DNA from: Siphonodentalium dalli
Taxonomy: Eukaryota > Mollusca > Scaphopoda > Gadilida > Siphonodentaliidae
Direction of reading: 5' to 3'
Length of the DNA stretch: 64,000 nt
Assembly (NCBI GenBank): GCA_032622095.1
Contig: CP136066.1
Coordinates: 182,500,716 to 182,564,715 of the forward strand
This document shows positions 11,528 through 21,197 of this stretch, piece after piece. The notes under the pieces were generated by a model. The model was not told the DNA's origin. It made no database searches and saw nothing but the letters and a program-made list of their open reading frames with translations. The stretch's first letter is position 1. Every line of letters begins with the position of its first letter. The position numbers and the translations under genes were made by a program.

Positions 11528-12192
11528 ATATAGAAAGCTCACAGTTGATCAAGATAATACCACGATATCGTATACGTTACTTCGTTAACAGCGCTTTCCT
11601 TTGAGGAAGAAAACAACGCCCTTTATTGAAAAATGACAATTGGATGATGCATATATATCAAGGGTACTTTATTGCATGTAATATGTGGCTCCTTGGTATA
11701 ACAAAACGCTCTTTATTAACTACTGCCGGAATAACGGCCATATTGTTATATTATCAAACCATGCAGTGATATATTTTTGTTGACCAACACCTGGCATTAT
11801 AGTTATATAGAAATTATTATACATGCTAATGATCACCCTGATTTGCTCGTTATTCCGTCACAAGAAAGCATTTGTGATTCTAAAGAATTCTGTCGACGGA
11901 ATAACAAACAAAGTCAAGGATATTTATATATATAATAAAGATGGATACGGTAACAACAATTGCAATTGTCAATTAAAGCTGACAATTGATTGAGATTCTA
12001 TCACGATTTCGTGTCAGTTACTTATCAATAGCGCCTTCCTGATAGAAGAAGGGAAACGCTGTTTATTAATATAATTAAATTGACATCTGTATTTAATATA
12101 TATTCAACATACTAATATATTTTTCGGTAATGGGGTGTATTGAAAGGAATTAACACATTCTGCATGATAGATGATTTATACCACATTATAAT
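11528..12192. other. Element interior with degenerate repeat pieces
   Basis: No gene. AAAACGCTCTTTATTAAC (11700) repeats the motif at 7480, and GCTCGTTATTCCGTC (11848) echoes GCTCGTTATTCCGCC at 7213 and 7646. The segment looks like decayed copies of the foldback repeat family. Confidence 0.5.
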
Positions 12193-12585
12193 TCATGCAT
12201 TCTGATTCTGGCGATAATATCTGGCCGGTGTACCGTCCAAATATGCATATCGGCGGGAGATTGTGTTCCAGGCATAGAGTCTATAATTCCTCCCTTGACC
12301 GTAGTACTGGAAAAGTCTGCTGAAATGAGCAAAATCTTGTGCAGTGGCGCACAAAAAGTTCATATACACCCACTGTAGAAATATAGTAGGGTTCAGTCCA
12401 TTTACCCACACAAAAGCCGATAAGATAAGTCGATCGAAATGACTCAAATTCCGTTTCCAAAACAGACGTCTAATTTCATACGGCCACTGGCTGGCGGGTC
12501 CTATCAGATATTGTATTAACAACAACTGGTGGGCCTGTGGGTTCATTCTTCTTGTCCAAAAATGTGGTGGTCCTTGTGCTGTCAT
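12193..12585 (-). CDS. 130-aa Trp/Tyr/Arg-rich protein, divergent from the transposase
   Basis: An uninterrupted 130-codon frame starting at the ATG at 12583-12585. I do not recognise the family. The protein is basic and aromatic-rich: Trp at 10, 34, 43, 60, 72 and 106, and Tyr/Arg clusters in the last 40 residues (YRLYAW at 101-106, YLDG at 115-118, RYYR at 122-125). There is no signal peptide, clear membrane segment or zinc motif. The compact, ordered composition argues for a real folded protein. It faces away from the transposase across a 414-bp gap and lies inside the same terminal repeats, so it may be an accessory protein such as a DNA-binding or targeting factor. That role is inference. 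It could also be an unrelated captured gene. Confidence 0.65.
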   Translation of the reverse strand: MTAQGPPHFWTRRMNPQAHQLLLIQYLIGPASQWPYEIRRLFWKRNLSHFDRLILSAFVWVNGLNPTIFLQWVYMNFLCATAQDFAHFSRLFQYYGQGRNYRLYAWNTISRRYAYLDGTPARYYRQNQNA

Positions 12586-12999
12586 TTTGAAATTTTTTAT
12601 GAAGTTTTCAAAAGTACACGTGGTCGTACACAGTACACTGTCACGTGTACAATAATTTGCAACGTCACGTTACGCCGGACAATACAATCGTGAAAACGGG
12701 GTTTCAAACTAGAAAATCATTACATGATACGCCCTCTAATCAACCCTCGGACCTTATTTATTGGTTTTGAGGTAACCTAAACTTAATTTGAATAATTAAT
12801 TTCCTCGGTCGGTCAAGATACAGGAAATACATTGGTGTTCTTTCTCCACGTGGTCTATACGCCAAATTGACATGCATACTTTAATATTCATAATCCAGCC
12901 CACTTGTCAGCATTCAGTATAAAAGCAAATCTCAAATATAAAATGCCCTCTGTCCACTTTAAATGTTTCTGCTGATGAGATAAAATTCGAACCACAGTT
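12586..12999. promoter_or_regulatory. Intergenic region between two divergent ORFs
   Basis: A 414-bp spacer between the start codons of the minus-strand 130-aa ORF and the plus-strand transposase, so any promoter for either must lie in or across it. It has repeated CACGTG-type words (ACACGTGGTCGTACAC, GTCACGTGTAC, CCACGTGG) that could bind bHLH-type factors. No TATA box stands out. Confidence 0.4.
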
Positions 13000-14082
13000 A
13001 TGTCAAAACACGGCAATTTTACGCAACGGTTGAAAAATCCGAAAAACATATCGGTCAACGACTTCGGCAATCCTTGGAATTTGTTTAAGGTGTTCGACCA
13101 AGACAATGGGGATGTTGTAGATTGGCTAATGAAAAATGACTTTCTGGCATCCAAAATGAATTGCAATAAATGTTTAGCACCATGTAAATTACAAAACAGA
13201 GAAAAAAACATAGATATATTTGTTTGGCGCTGCACCAAGAACCGCAGCCACGAGATATCGATTAGACGGAATTCATTCTTTTCCCAAAGTCACCTTTCAT
13301 TCCAAGATGTATGTGTGTTTATCAAAGACTATGCAGAAACTGTTAATTTAAAACTTGCGAGCAGACACGCTGGTGTGAATTATTCTTCTACAGCCCACCA
13401 GTGGGCAACATATATAAGGGAAATCACTATGGAATTTTATTGCAGAAACATTAAAAGCACAAAACTTTCGGGAACAATCCAAATTGATGAAACCTATTTT
13501 GGCCGTATCTCTAAATATGGGAAGGGAAACAGAAAGGGTATGGCCCTCTGGATATTTGGTCTGGTCGAGACGGGAAGTCAGAGACTCTTATTATTTCCAG
13601 TATTTAATCGGGACCAAGAAACTTTGCGGTCCATAATAACAAAACATTGCGAACCCGGGTCAACGATTCTTAGTGATGGCTGGAGTGGATACACAAATTT
13701 AAACGACCATGGCTTTAGACATTTCAACGTACTCCATAAATACGAATTTAGTCACGAATACAAAGATGAAACAACCGGGGAAATATTTTCTGTAAACACC
13801 AATACCATAGAATCTTCATGGAAAAACGCCAAAGACTATTTCCGCCGAATGAGCGGCTGCACATTAAGTACTCTGGAAAGCCACCTTTGCCATTTATTAT
13901 ATAGACATTTTCACCGAGGAAAGGACCTTTCGGTTCAAATATTCAAAGACCTGCAATCGGTATACACATTTGACATTAATGGCAACAATGACACTCAAAT
14001 CAAATATACTTACTCGTTACCTATTTTCGACACTTGGCCCGATGATTTCAACACAGCTCTCATTATTCCATCCAAAGGATAG
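13000..14082 (+). CDS. Merlin/IS1595-like DDE transposase (ISXO2-like domain)
   Basis: 360 codons. The N-terminal half has a zinc-ribbon-like pattern (Cys55, Cys58, Cys62, Cys78), then a helical region. The catalytic core follows: QIDETYFG with Asp163, ILSDGWSGY with Asp226 and NTIESSWKNAK with Glu271, which is the IS1595/ISXO2 DDE signature found in eukaryotic Merlin transposons. The protein would cut and join the 24-bp ends of the surrounding element. The start is the first ATG after upstream stops. The frame closes at 14080-14082. Directly after it, the next frame reads on without stops into an acidic tail, so the stop may be a one-base frameshift. Catalytic residues look intact, so the core could still be functional. 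Confidence 0.9.
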   Translation: MSKHGNFTQRLKNPKNISVNDFGNPWNLFKVFDQDNGDVVDWLMKNDFLASKMNCNKCLAPCKLQNREKNIDIFVWRCTKNRSHEISIRRNSFFSQSHLSFQDVCVFIKDYAETVNLKLASRHAGVNYSSTAHQWATYIREITMEFYCRNIKSTKLSGTIQIDETYFGRISKYGKGNRKGMALWIFGLVETGSQRLLLFPVFNRDQETLRSIITKHCEPGSTILSDGWSGYTNLNDHGFRHFNVLHKYEFSHEYKDETTGEIFSVNTNTIESSWKNAKDYFRRMSGCTLSTLESHLCHLLYRHFHRGKDLSVQIFKDLQSVYTFDINGNNDTQIKYTYSLPIFDTWPDDFNTALIIPSKG

Positions 14083-14629
14083 TCATTTTGGTGGCACCGG
14101 TAGTCAAGAGGAACTTTTGATTCAGAGTCAGATGGAAACTGATGATCACCCTTCACCCAAGACCGACTCGGTTTCCAATACATCAGGGTCAAGTACAGTA
14201 ACGGCTCCGTCAACTGAGCGGACTATAACGGTGTCATCGCCAGAAATCATTGAAAGCCAGAGTGATTCCGAACCGCCGCCACTGGAAGGCTCTGATACTA
14301 TTTCGGAATATCCTGATCTCGAACGTGATGTAGTTCCAAATAATAATCTTAAACCGAAGCCACCACGTCCAGTTCCGTCCACAAAACCCAAAATTTCGAA
14401 ACGTGAAATGCATATTTGCCCGACAACGTTCGTGTCCATGGAGAAGGTAAAAAAATAAAGAACAAAATGTGCCAAGTGTTTCTTCGCAAAGCAATGAGGA
14501 CCAAATATTCGTTACTAAATCCGGACGGTCAACAAAAAAAAACCGGAACAGTCCATATTTATCTTGGAGCGACTTGTCCGACGATCCAGATTTCTGCTCG
14601 CCGAAAAAGCGCCCACAACAAAAAAAAAA
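14083..14629 (+). pseudogene. Frame-shifted C-terminal tail of the transposase
   Basis: Beyond the stop at 14082, the second frame is open to about 14457 and encodes a Ser/Glu/Pro-rich acidic stretch (ending ...TTFVSMEKVKK). After an A-run at 14449-14455, the third frame continues with another Ser/Asp-rich stretch ending in a basic patch, SPKKRPQQKKKN, then stop. Both segments have protein-like composition and the final patch looks like a nuclear localisation signal. Two single-base insertions in one ancestral tail would explain this. A separate small ORF or a mini-intron is an alternative. Confidence 0.5.
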
Positions 14630-14689
14630 GAATTAAAGACTGGACCTCTTGTAAATATTGTAAAAAGTGTAAATAGGTAAGTAATTATA

Positions 14690-15013
14690 TTATATGTAAA
14701 TGTGATTTTTGTGCATTATTATCTCAACGGTGAAAAATAGACCTCCCTATTTTGAAATGGACTGTCCACGCCCCAAATTGTAAATCATTCATTCGTGAAA
14801 CTGGTTAAGTGAATGTTCGATTTTCTTCGCATTGTGGCTATTTATTGATAATTGTGGTTGTTGGAAATGGGTCACAACGCTGATCAAACAATTATCGCTG
14901 CTCGAGATGTTTGGAAATTAAACCACGTGCTGTTTTGGAAGCAAACAATAGCAAAGTAAATATTGGGCGCATCTGCTGATTGTGTTTATTCGCCATCTTG
15001 GTAAGTAACATCC
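14690..15013. other. Right subterminal non-coding region of the 8.8-kb element
   Basis: About 320 bp between the transposase tail and the right inverted repeat. No gene, strong repeat or extended match to the left subterminal region was seen. Confidence 0.5.
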
Positions 15014-15037
15014 GGCGACCTAAAGCCATAGTATGCC
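15014..15037 (-). repeat. Right terminal inverted repeat of the 8.8-kb element
   Basis: Reads GGCGACCTAAAGCCATAG then TATGCC. This is the inverse of 6251-6274 with one mismatch. Confidence 0.87.
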
Positions 15038-15045
15038 TCTTATTG
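15038..15045. repeat. Right target-site duplication TCTTATTG
   Basis: An exact copy of 6243-6250, in direct orientation. Confidence 0.88.
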
Positions 15046-15802
15046 TGTGTTTAAGCAGGTTGTGGAATTGTTATGAGGGCTTAATCGAAATATGCGCTCG
15101 CCCATCGGCTCGCCCATCGGCTCGCGATATCTATCATATATGATAATAACAATTTTATAACCTGCACTGTCATGCATGTTTACAGTTGATTACTAGTCAC
15201 GTTAATGCTTGACAGCTTAATGCTTGACAGCTTCACCGTAACTATATTTTATGATAATACAGCAGTTAGACTCGATTGAGGTGAGACAGCCGGCTGAGAG
15301 GACATGTATCTGTGAATATTTCTCTCTAATCCGTACGTATATTTATATATGTAGTATAATCTGCCTGCATCAACTCAGCATTTCGAGTGAGTCGTTGTTG
15401 TAGATAGCTTTAATATTTGAATGCCGATGTACTAATTTGATTATCTCTCAAGGTTATTCTATTTCATTTGTCACATTACATTACTTTAGTAGAACAGACA
15501 ACAAACATTACGTTGACCTATAAACCCGGGCAGTGTGTTGTAGTTATATGTGGCGTTTGTTTGGTCGAGGTGCATGTTACCGTGAAATAATATGCTTTCC
15601 ATTAGGCGTCTTATTGTTAATATGCATATGGGGCAGAGCTGTATATCAAGTCAGACCGACGCTTCGGAATTTATTTTATCCTCTATTGCATGGTGTGAGC
15701 CAAAACTTCTAATGGCTGGAAGCAATTATGGGGCTGACATGACCAGTTGGAAATCATGTAATAATAGAGATATAGAGAATAATTAATTAATTATAGTATC
15801 AT
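15046..15802. other. Intergenic, no recognised gene
   Basis: Only short direct duplications are seen (GCTCGCCCATCG twice near 15096-15122; AATGCTTGACAGCTT twice near 15205-15232). The 64-codon frame at 15592-15786 has no features. Confidence 0.45.
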
Positions 15803-16166
15803 TTAAAGGGATATGGCTCATTCGAACCTCCAATTTTTTCCTGCGTAATTTGGAACGACGGACACGATAGGTCGATAAATACAATTAACTGTTGATATAA
15901 CGGCTTCATATGCTCTAAAACATTTGCCAAAGTCATTGCAATTTTTCAGCCGTTTTGAACTTTTTGCCAGAAGTCGGACAAACGCTCTTTATTGCTACCA
16001 TATCCGAAATAGACCAATACAGAACGCTATTTTCTGCTCCATGTCGTACAAATGGCTGTTTTGAGTTTGGGTCCCGAACACCGTATTCACAGTTATATTT
16101 TTCATTAGTTCAATGCGTCTTTTTGGGTTACGTAATGCTCGTAGTTATTTATCGACCTATTTCGAC
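15803..16166 (+). mobile_element. MITE family C (copy 2), right end replaced by MITE D
   Basis: Begins TTAAAGGGATATGGCTCATT and follows family C through AACGCTCTTTATTGCTACCA to ATTTATCGACCTATTTCGA, where MITE D starts. Confidence 0.78.
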
Positions 16167-16345
16167 CAGAATTATGGGTAACTTTTCAGGATTTATTCGG
16201 AAATATGGCTTGTTGCTATTCATCGGAAAGCTCTCAAAGATCTCACAGAGCTTTCCGATGAATGGCAACAATATTTCCGACTAAATCCTGAAAAGTTACC
16301 CATAATTCTGCTGTGGTTAAGGAGTCGATTATTTAGGGCATTACA
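16167..16345. mobile_element. Palindromic MITE family D (copy 2), nested in MITE C
   Basis: Left arm CAGAATTATGGGTAACTTTT, right arm AAAAGTTACCCATAATTCTG, with GTCGGAAATATGG-type inner arms and a short AAAGATCTCAC loop. The right outer arm continues TTAAGGAGTCGATTATTTAG and GGCATTAC, which matches the outer arms of copy 3. Confidence 0.85.
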
Positions 16346-18004
16346 TAACCACAACTTATTAGTTTATGTTGACCCAATGCGCCAGCCACCTTATCAGCTG
16401 ATTCACCAGAGAAAGCACAGCTATACATATATATTATGGTGGATACCTATCAAAAATGAAGCCTTTATTGCTTTCTTCCGTAAACCAAGCCATATGGTAA
16501 TTGTGGTTGGACTAAAGTGCTCTGCTATCATTTTTATGAAAACCGTGTAGAACTGCTCAGTGGTCTCGCCTTTTGAAGATTATCTATTCTCGAAAGGTGA
16601 GTGACTACTGAAGATAGATGCATGTGTTATCATCGTGTATTCAGATCGAGCTCCCAAATTATTTCTGCGTGAATTGGAATGATCTATAAGATAGATTGAC
16701 AAAATTAATGCACGAAATATTCACAAACCGGCTTCAGATATGTGCTGAAGAATACTGTACCTGGTCACAGCTATGTTCAATGACTCACACAGAATATCAG
16801 GAATAGACTAACACGGAACGCTCTTTTCTGTCCCATGCTTTGCATTCCTTGGTCGATTAAAATAAAATTTGCTGTGATTTGAATGCGCCAATAATTTGAT
16901 CTTCGCCTTCCACAGCACAACGGAACATTTCATTGGACGATCCGGTAGTTCCGAGTGTTTGTCTATAAACAAATGGTTCTGTAACGTTTGATATGTTTGT
17001 ATACACAACAAAGCGTACACACGTGACAATAACATGCAACATTTATGATTGGTATAAGAACAAAATATGTTTATTATATAATATTCTTTCTGTTTATAGC
17101 GATGTTAGCGGATGTGACTAATTTAACAGCAATACTCACCGCGAAGTCCGCCCGTATCTTTAATATCACTAACTAACGCGAATAGACTAAGAAAATATAA
17201 ACAAATACTTACCGACGTGGGACTTGAAAGTGACGTCAACAACAACAATCCATATTTAGACATAGAACAGCAGTTCTGCCACGCAGATTATAGTTTTAAG
17301 TGCATAGTGCATTAGTACCGATATAGCTCAGTGATGAAATAATATATATGCACATCTTTTTTTAACTATTGCGATTGGCAATTATAAATTATTGTTTTAT
17401 CTTATCGGACATGTATAGTTGGGAATAATCGCTTATTACTTGAATGCAGCGTCATATGTCTTGAACAGTATAGAGGATTCATAAATATGCACACAAACCG
17501 GACCAGGAGACTACACTAAATGGTTTCTTGTCACATTGGAATAAAGCGTCGCTCTCCCCATAATCTGCTGCTGTGTGAGGGTATACGCTGGTTGGGCATC
17601 TGACCTTGCTTCTGATCCAACGTCACAAAATAAGGGGTCGCGCTTATCACTTTAAACGTTTGGTTCGAATAAATTTTTGGAGTTCTATGAAAATGTTTAA
17701 GTTATCTTCCAGTGAAATATCAGTGGATCCAAAAAAGAGTATCGGATGTAACAACACAGATTAGAAATTGAGGATAAGAGTGAGAGACGTTGGGAGCGGT
17801 ATCTGACACATTCAAGTAAATAGTGTCCTGTGTTCTCAATTACACCACGGACCCTCGTTGGGTGATCGCGAGACAAAGTTAGAATAACAACATATCCGCG
17901 TGCAAATAGGTTCACATGTGACCTAAATAGTCACATTGTTTCATATGGTATATATATTAAAAATAGCATGTTTGTGGCCACCTCCAGATAGGAGCGAATG
18001 AATT
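16346..18004. other. Intergenic, no recognised gene
   Basis: A strongly diverged piece of family C is at about 16630-16850 (CTCCCAAATTATTTCTGCGT through GGAACGCTCTTTTCTG). The rest is AT-rich with only short frames. Confidence 0.45.
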
Positions 18005-18840
18005 TAAAAGAATTTTGATTGGAACTATCACTTTGTTTTCTGAATTTCTTGGAAAAACATGGCCGCAGACAGCCATCTTGGATATTACTTTTTGCATCAC
18101 TAAACTATTTGGCGCACCCTACAGGCCACACCCCTCATCGCATCGTCATCAAACTTCATATGAATCTTAAGGGTGACCTCTTGATGGGAGCTATCGACTG
18201 TTTCTTAATTTCTATGAAAAACATGGCCGCCGGCAGCCATCCTGGATTTTACTATTTGCATGACTAAATTTTGACACACGTGGAATCACTCATCCGATCG
18301 TCACCAAACTGCATATAGATCCTCGAGGTGACAGCCAGATATATGAGCTTACCATCTTTTTCCGAATCATGTTTAAAACGTAGCTGCCAGCGGCCATCTT
18401 GAATTTCACATTTGAATCCACCAGCACACACTGCAGCCCACAATTATTGTGGAAATGTTCTTGAAATTTTACATGAATGTTTAGGAGCAGCTCTAAACCG
18501 GAGGAGTGGAATTGGATCGATTTTAAAAAAACATGGCCGACAGTTGCCACCCCTTTGGCATGCCCTAAAGTTAATAGGTTCCATATAATTGATCCTAAAC
18601 CCCCAAGTTCTTGATGGGTGACCTTAGATCAGAGCTTCCAATTTGAAAAATTTTCTATCATCCATCTTGGATTTCACTCTTTGCACGATTATATTCTTTG
18701 GCACGCCTTACAAACATGTTTTATCTGATTCATTTAAATGTTGGGGTGACCTATAGATGGGAGTTATCTATGTTTTCCTAGTTTCGTTGAAAGACGTGGC
18801 TGTCAGGGGCTATCTTTTATTCCATATTTAAATCCATTGG
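18005..18840 (+). repeat. Tandem array with ATGGCCGCC...CCATCTTGG motif, about 160 bp per unit
   Basis: About five diverged units, with landmarks near 18057, 18221, 18381, 18530 and 18790. Each contains ACATGGCCGCMGRCAGCCAT, CTTGGATTTYACTNTTTGCA and CATCGTCACCAAACTNCATA, then GGTGACCTCTTGATGGGAGC. Similar GGCCGCC-rich repeats occur in many invertebrate genomes. Non-coding. Confidence 0.75.
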
Positions 18841-18904
18841 AACATCCTTCAGCCCACATTATTGGTCTGTATTTAACATGTTTTGAATTGTTTTTAAGTT
18901 TGGG

Positions 18905-19045
18905 CACCCTGTCAGTCCTAGGACGATATGCCGTAGGCATATCCCTCTGGCCGCAGGCCAGAGGTGGGGGTGGGTTTGGGAGGGGGTGTCCCCCTCCCAT
19001 CAAAGGGGGGACTGGGGGTACTCCCCCAGGAAATTTTTGAAAATA
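18905..19045. repeat. Run of small hairpins, G-rich repeat tail
   Basis: Consecutive hairpins: ATGCCGTAGGCAT, CTCTGGCCGCAGGCCAGAG, GGAGGGGGTGTCCCCCTCC and CTGGGGGTACTCCCCCAG, followed by GAAATTTTTGAAAA. This resembles G-rich segments found in ends of invertebrate hAT-like and other elements; family not assigned. Confidence 0.6.
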
Positions 19046-20137
19046 ACATTAGATATATATGTCTCTCCATGCATTCTTAGACTAAGCTTAAGCTCTCGAA
19101 TTAACAAGCCATACCAGACACATTCGCATGCATGAACAAGGGCAGCTATATGGGTATATAGTACGGGAAGCTAGTTGTGCCAAAACAGTTAAGATGGTCC
19201 GATAAATCAGACTTAACGACTTCTATACAAGTTCTTTCTTCTATTGTATCATCTGCATTCAAACCTCTACTCGCAGTAAACTAAAGTGATATGGTACTGT
19301 TTCCCGTGATCAAATTAGGTTGAGATCAGAATAATGTCAGCGATATATAAGCTGGATAATGGGAGAACAGTTCTCGATAATGAGAGAGAACCAAGACCTT
19401 GTCATTCTACACATAGTCATGAATTTGATTGCCGATACATGTGAATGGCAAAATGAGAACGGAAAAAAGGATACACATTACCGTACATTGTAAGTCTTAA
19501 GTGATACGTAATAACCCATTTGTAAATTCCAACTGTCGTCGTTCATGAGGCGAAAATAGTCTAATATTGCTTAGTAGAACATCGATATCAAAACTGAGTT
19601 GAAGATGTATACATTCATTTGATGCTCTCGTCTATAGGACCTATATAGCCTTATAGGCCATACGTATGTCACAAATTCAATATCTAATCTGCCACTCCAG
19701 ATATCCGGGTTACATGAGGGTATCGATAACCCCCTCCCTTTCGGTACGTGGGATTCAGGGTGTTTTGAAGCCATACGCGGGATTCATACCCCCGAATTTA
19801 CTGGTATTCGGGTTCAAGCAAAACATCTTGGATGCAGGTTTTGATGCGCAAAGTAATATTGTGTGCTAGTTATCTGTATGAATGAGTGGATATAATAGCT
19901 TCTTGGGCATATTCGACCACCATGCCATCATTATTCAGGGGGAGGGGTGATACCCTCTTACATGTACATGTATGTACTAAAATCTTGAATTCATGCTGCG
20001 GGGATTGAGTTGTATATATTTGCGTTAGGAGTTGTTGTATTAATTAATAAAACATGTTGCAAGTGATTTTTTTTAACAAATATATCTTAAATTGATGTAT
20101 CTTAAGCCTGTTCTATATTCAAAACCGGAGGTACACT
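19046..20137. other. Intergenic, no recognised gene
   Basis: AT-rich, short frames only. The 67-codon frames near 19571-19869 show no domain. Confidence 0.45.
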
Positions 20138-20263
20138 CGGTATATCCTTCATGTAAGAATACACGAAAGAACGAACCACCCTTCATTATCCATGTGTTAG
20201 TTTTAGGGCTAGGGTTGGGGTTAGAGTTATTGGATTAGTGTATTCTTACATAAAGGACATACC
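20138..20263. mobile_element. Short MITE containing degenerate telomere-like repeats
   Basis: It starts GGTATATCCTTCATGTAAGA and ends with its inverse, GTGTATTCTTACATAAAGGA then CATACC; the ends are about 26 bp. Between them is TTAGGGCTAGGGTTGGGGTT, then AGAGTT, a degenerate TTAGGG array. The right half recurs at 41040-41116 in P450 intron 5. Confidence 0.8.
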
Positions 20264-20477
20264 ACACAATCGATGTCTGTTTTATTGTAATTATTTCAGA
20301 ATATGCATCGTAAATTTCAACAGCTCACCTACTATTTTCCCCTGAAACAAACGCATAACTGTTTTAAATGGGTACTGTAAACTAAATCCGATCATTTATG
20401 GGACCATCTCTAAACAATCAACAGAATATATATATTCAACAAATTAATGAATTTGAGCCATGGATTAGAGCAAAATG

Positions 20478-20602
20478 CATTCGCGTGCTCTATGAAGTAT
20501 GCTAATAACATATAGTTATAATGAAAATTATTTTATAACTCCAGTCATAAAATTATTTTCATTATAATTACCATGTCGACATAGAGCACACACGTGTTCA
20601 AT
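20478..20602. repeat. Foldback repeat
   Basis: The inner stem TTATAATGAAAATTATTTTA pairs with TAAAATTATTTTCATTATAA, and the outer arms GTGCTCTATG and CATAGAGCAC also pair. Probably a small palindromic MITE. Confidence 0.7.
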
Positions 20603-21197
20603 ACCCGTTTAAACAAATATAAAATCAAAACGGCTTTGGGCCGTATGGATTTTATTTGTGACCTATGTTCCAGCTATCCTAAATTTAAACCGACTAAAAT
20701 TAAAACAAGCACATCAAGGTAAATGGCACAACAAACGAGCGACGGTCGGCAGCTCAGAAGAGAAATGAGACGGGGAGGGTAAATAATAGCGACAAAGTAA
20801 CGAATCTACAACGTTGTGTCATTTCGTAATCAATAACGTACGCTTAATAAGGCCACAGTTAAAATAATTGTTTCACATTACGGGTATGCTTGCGCGAGTA
20901 TACATGATTATTAAACAAAATTTCCCACATTTCGGGATGTCTATAGCTACTCATTATTCCTGCACTGAGTTTATGTACGATGGGACATATGATAATCTAT
21001 ATAGGTACTCGTCACGTTTGTAAAACTTTATAATGAGAAATAGGAACAAAACCGGTTCAGCATGTCGTGCTATACTTATACAGGTATGTAGTTATTGTCC
21101 ACTATGAATAATGGTGCAGAATTATATATATATATCATCTGCATAAAGTCATACAGAATAAACATATATGTGAACAATATGTCTCCGAATTGTCGTA
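20603..21197. other. 3' flank of the hAT transposase gene
   Basis: No gene. I looked here for the partner of the hAT end at 24207-24219 and found no convincing inverted copy. A short TA-rich microsatellite is at 21122-21134. Confidence 0.4.

Larger units (their letters stand above)
6251..15037 (+). mobile_element. 8.8-kb Merlin/IS1595-like composite transposon
   Basis: The termini are GGCATACTATGGCTTTAG plus RTCGCC at 6251-6274 and its inverse at 15014-15037, 23 of 24 positions matching, flanked by a perfect 8-bp duplication. Inside, from left: a small inverted-repeat element (6280-6645), a mariner-like foldback MITE (6758-6893), a second foldback (7270-7600), a 770-bp palindrome (7779-8549), a 2.4-kb satellite (8568-10925), a partial direct copy of the palindrome (10968-11527), a 130-codon minus-strand ORF and a DDE transposase. 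Known Merlin elements are usually a few kb or less, so the size and cargo are unusual. Some inner parts may be later nested insertions. The boundaries rest on the inverted repeats plus the duplication, which I regard as strong. Confidence 0.85.

Noticed and set aside
12888-13238. 116-codon minus-strand ORF
   Set aside because: Antisense to the start of the Merlin-type transposase.
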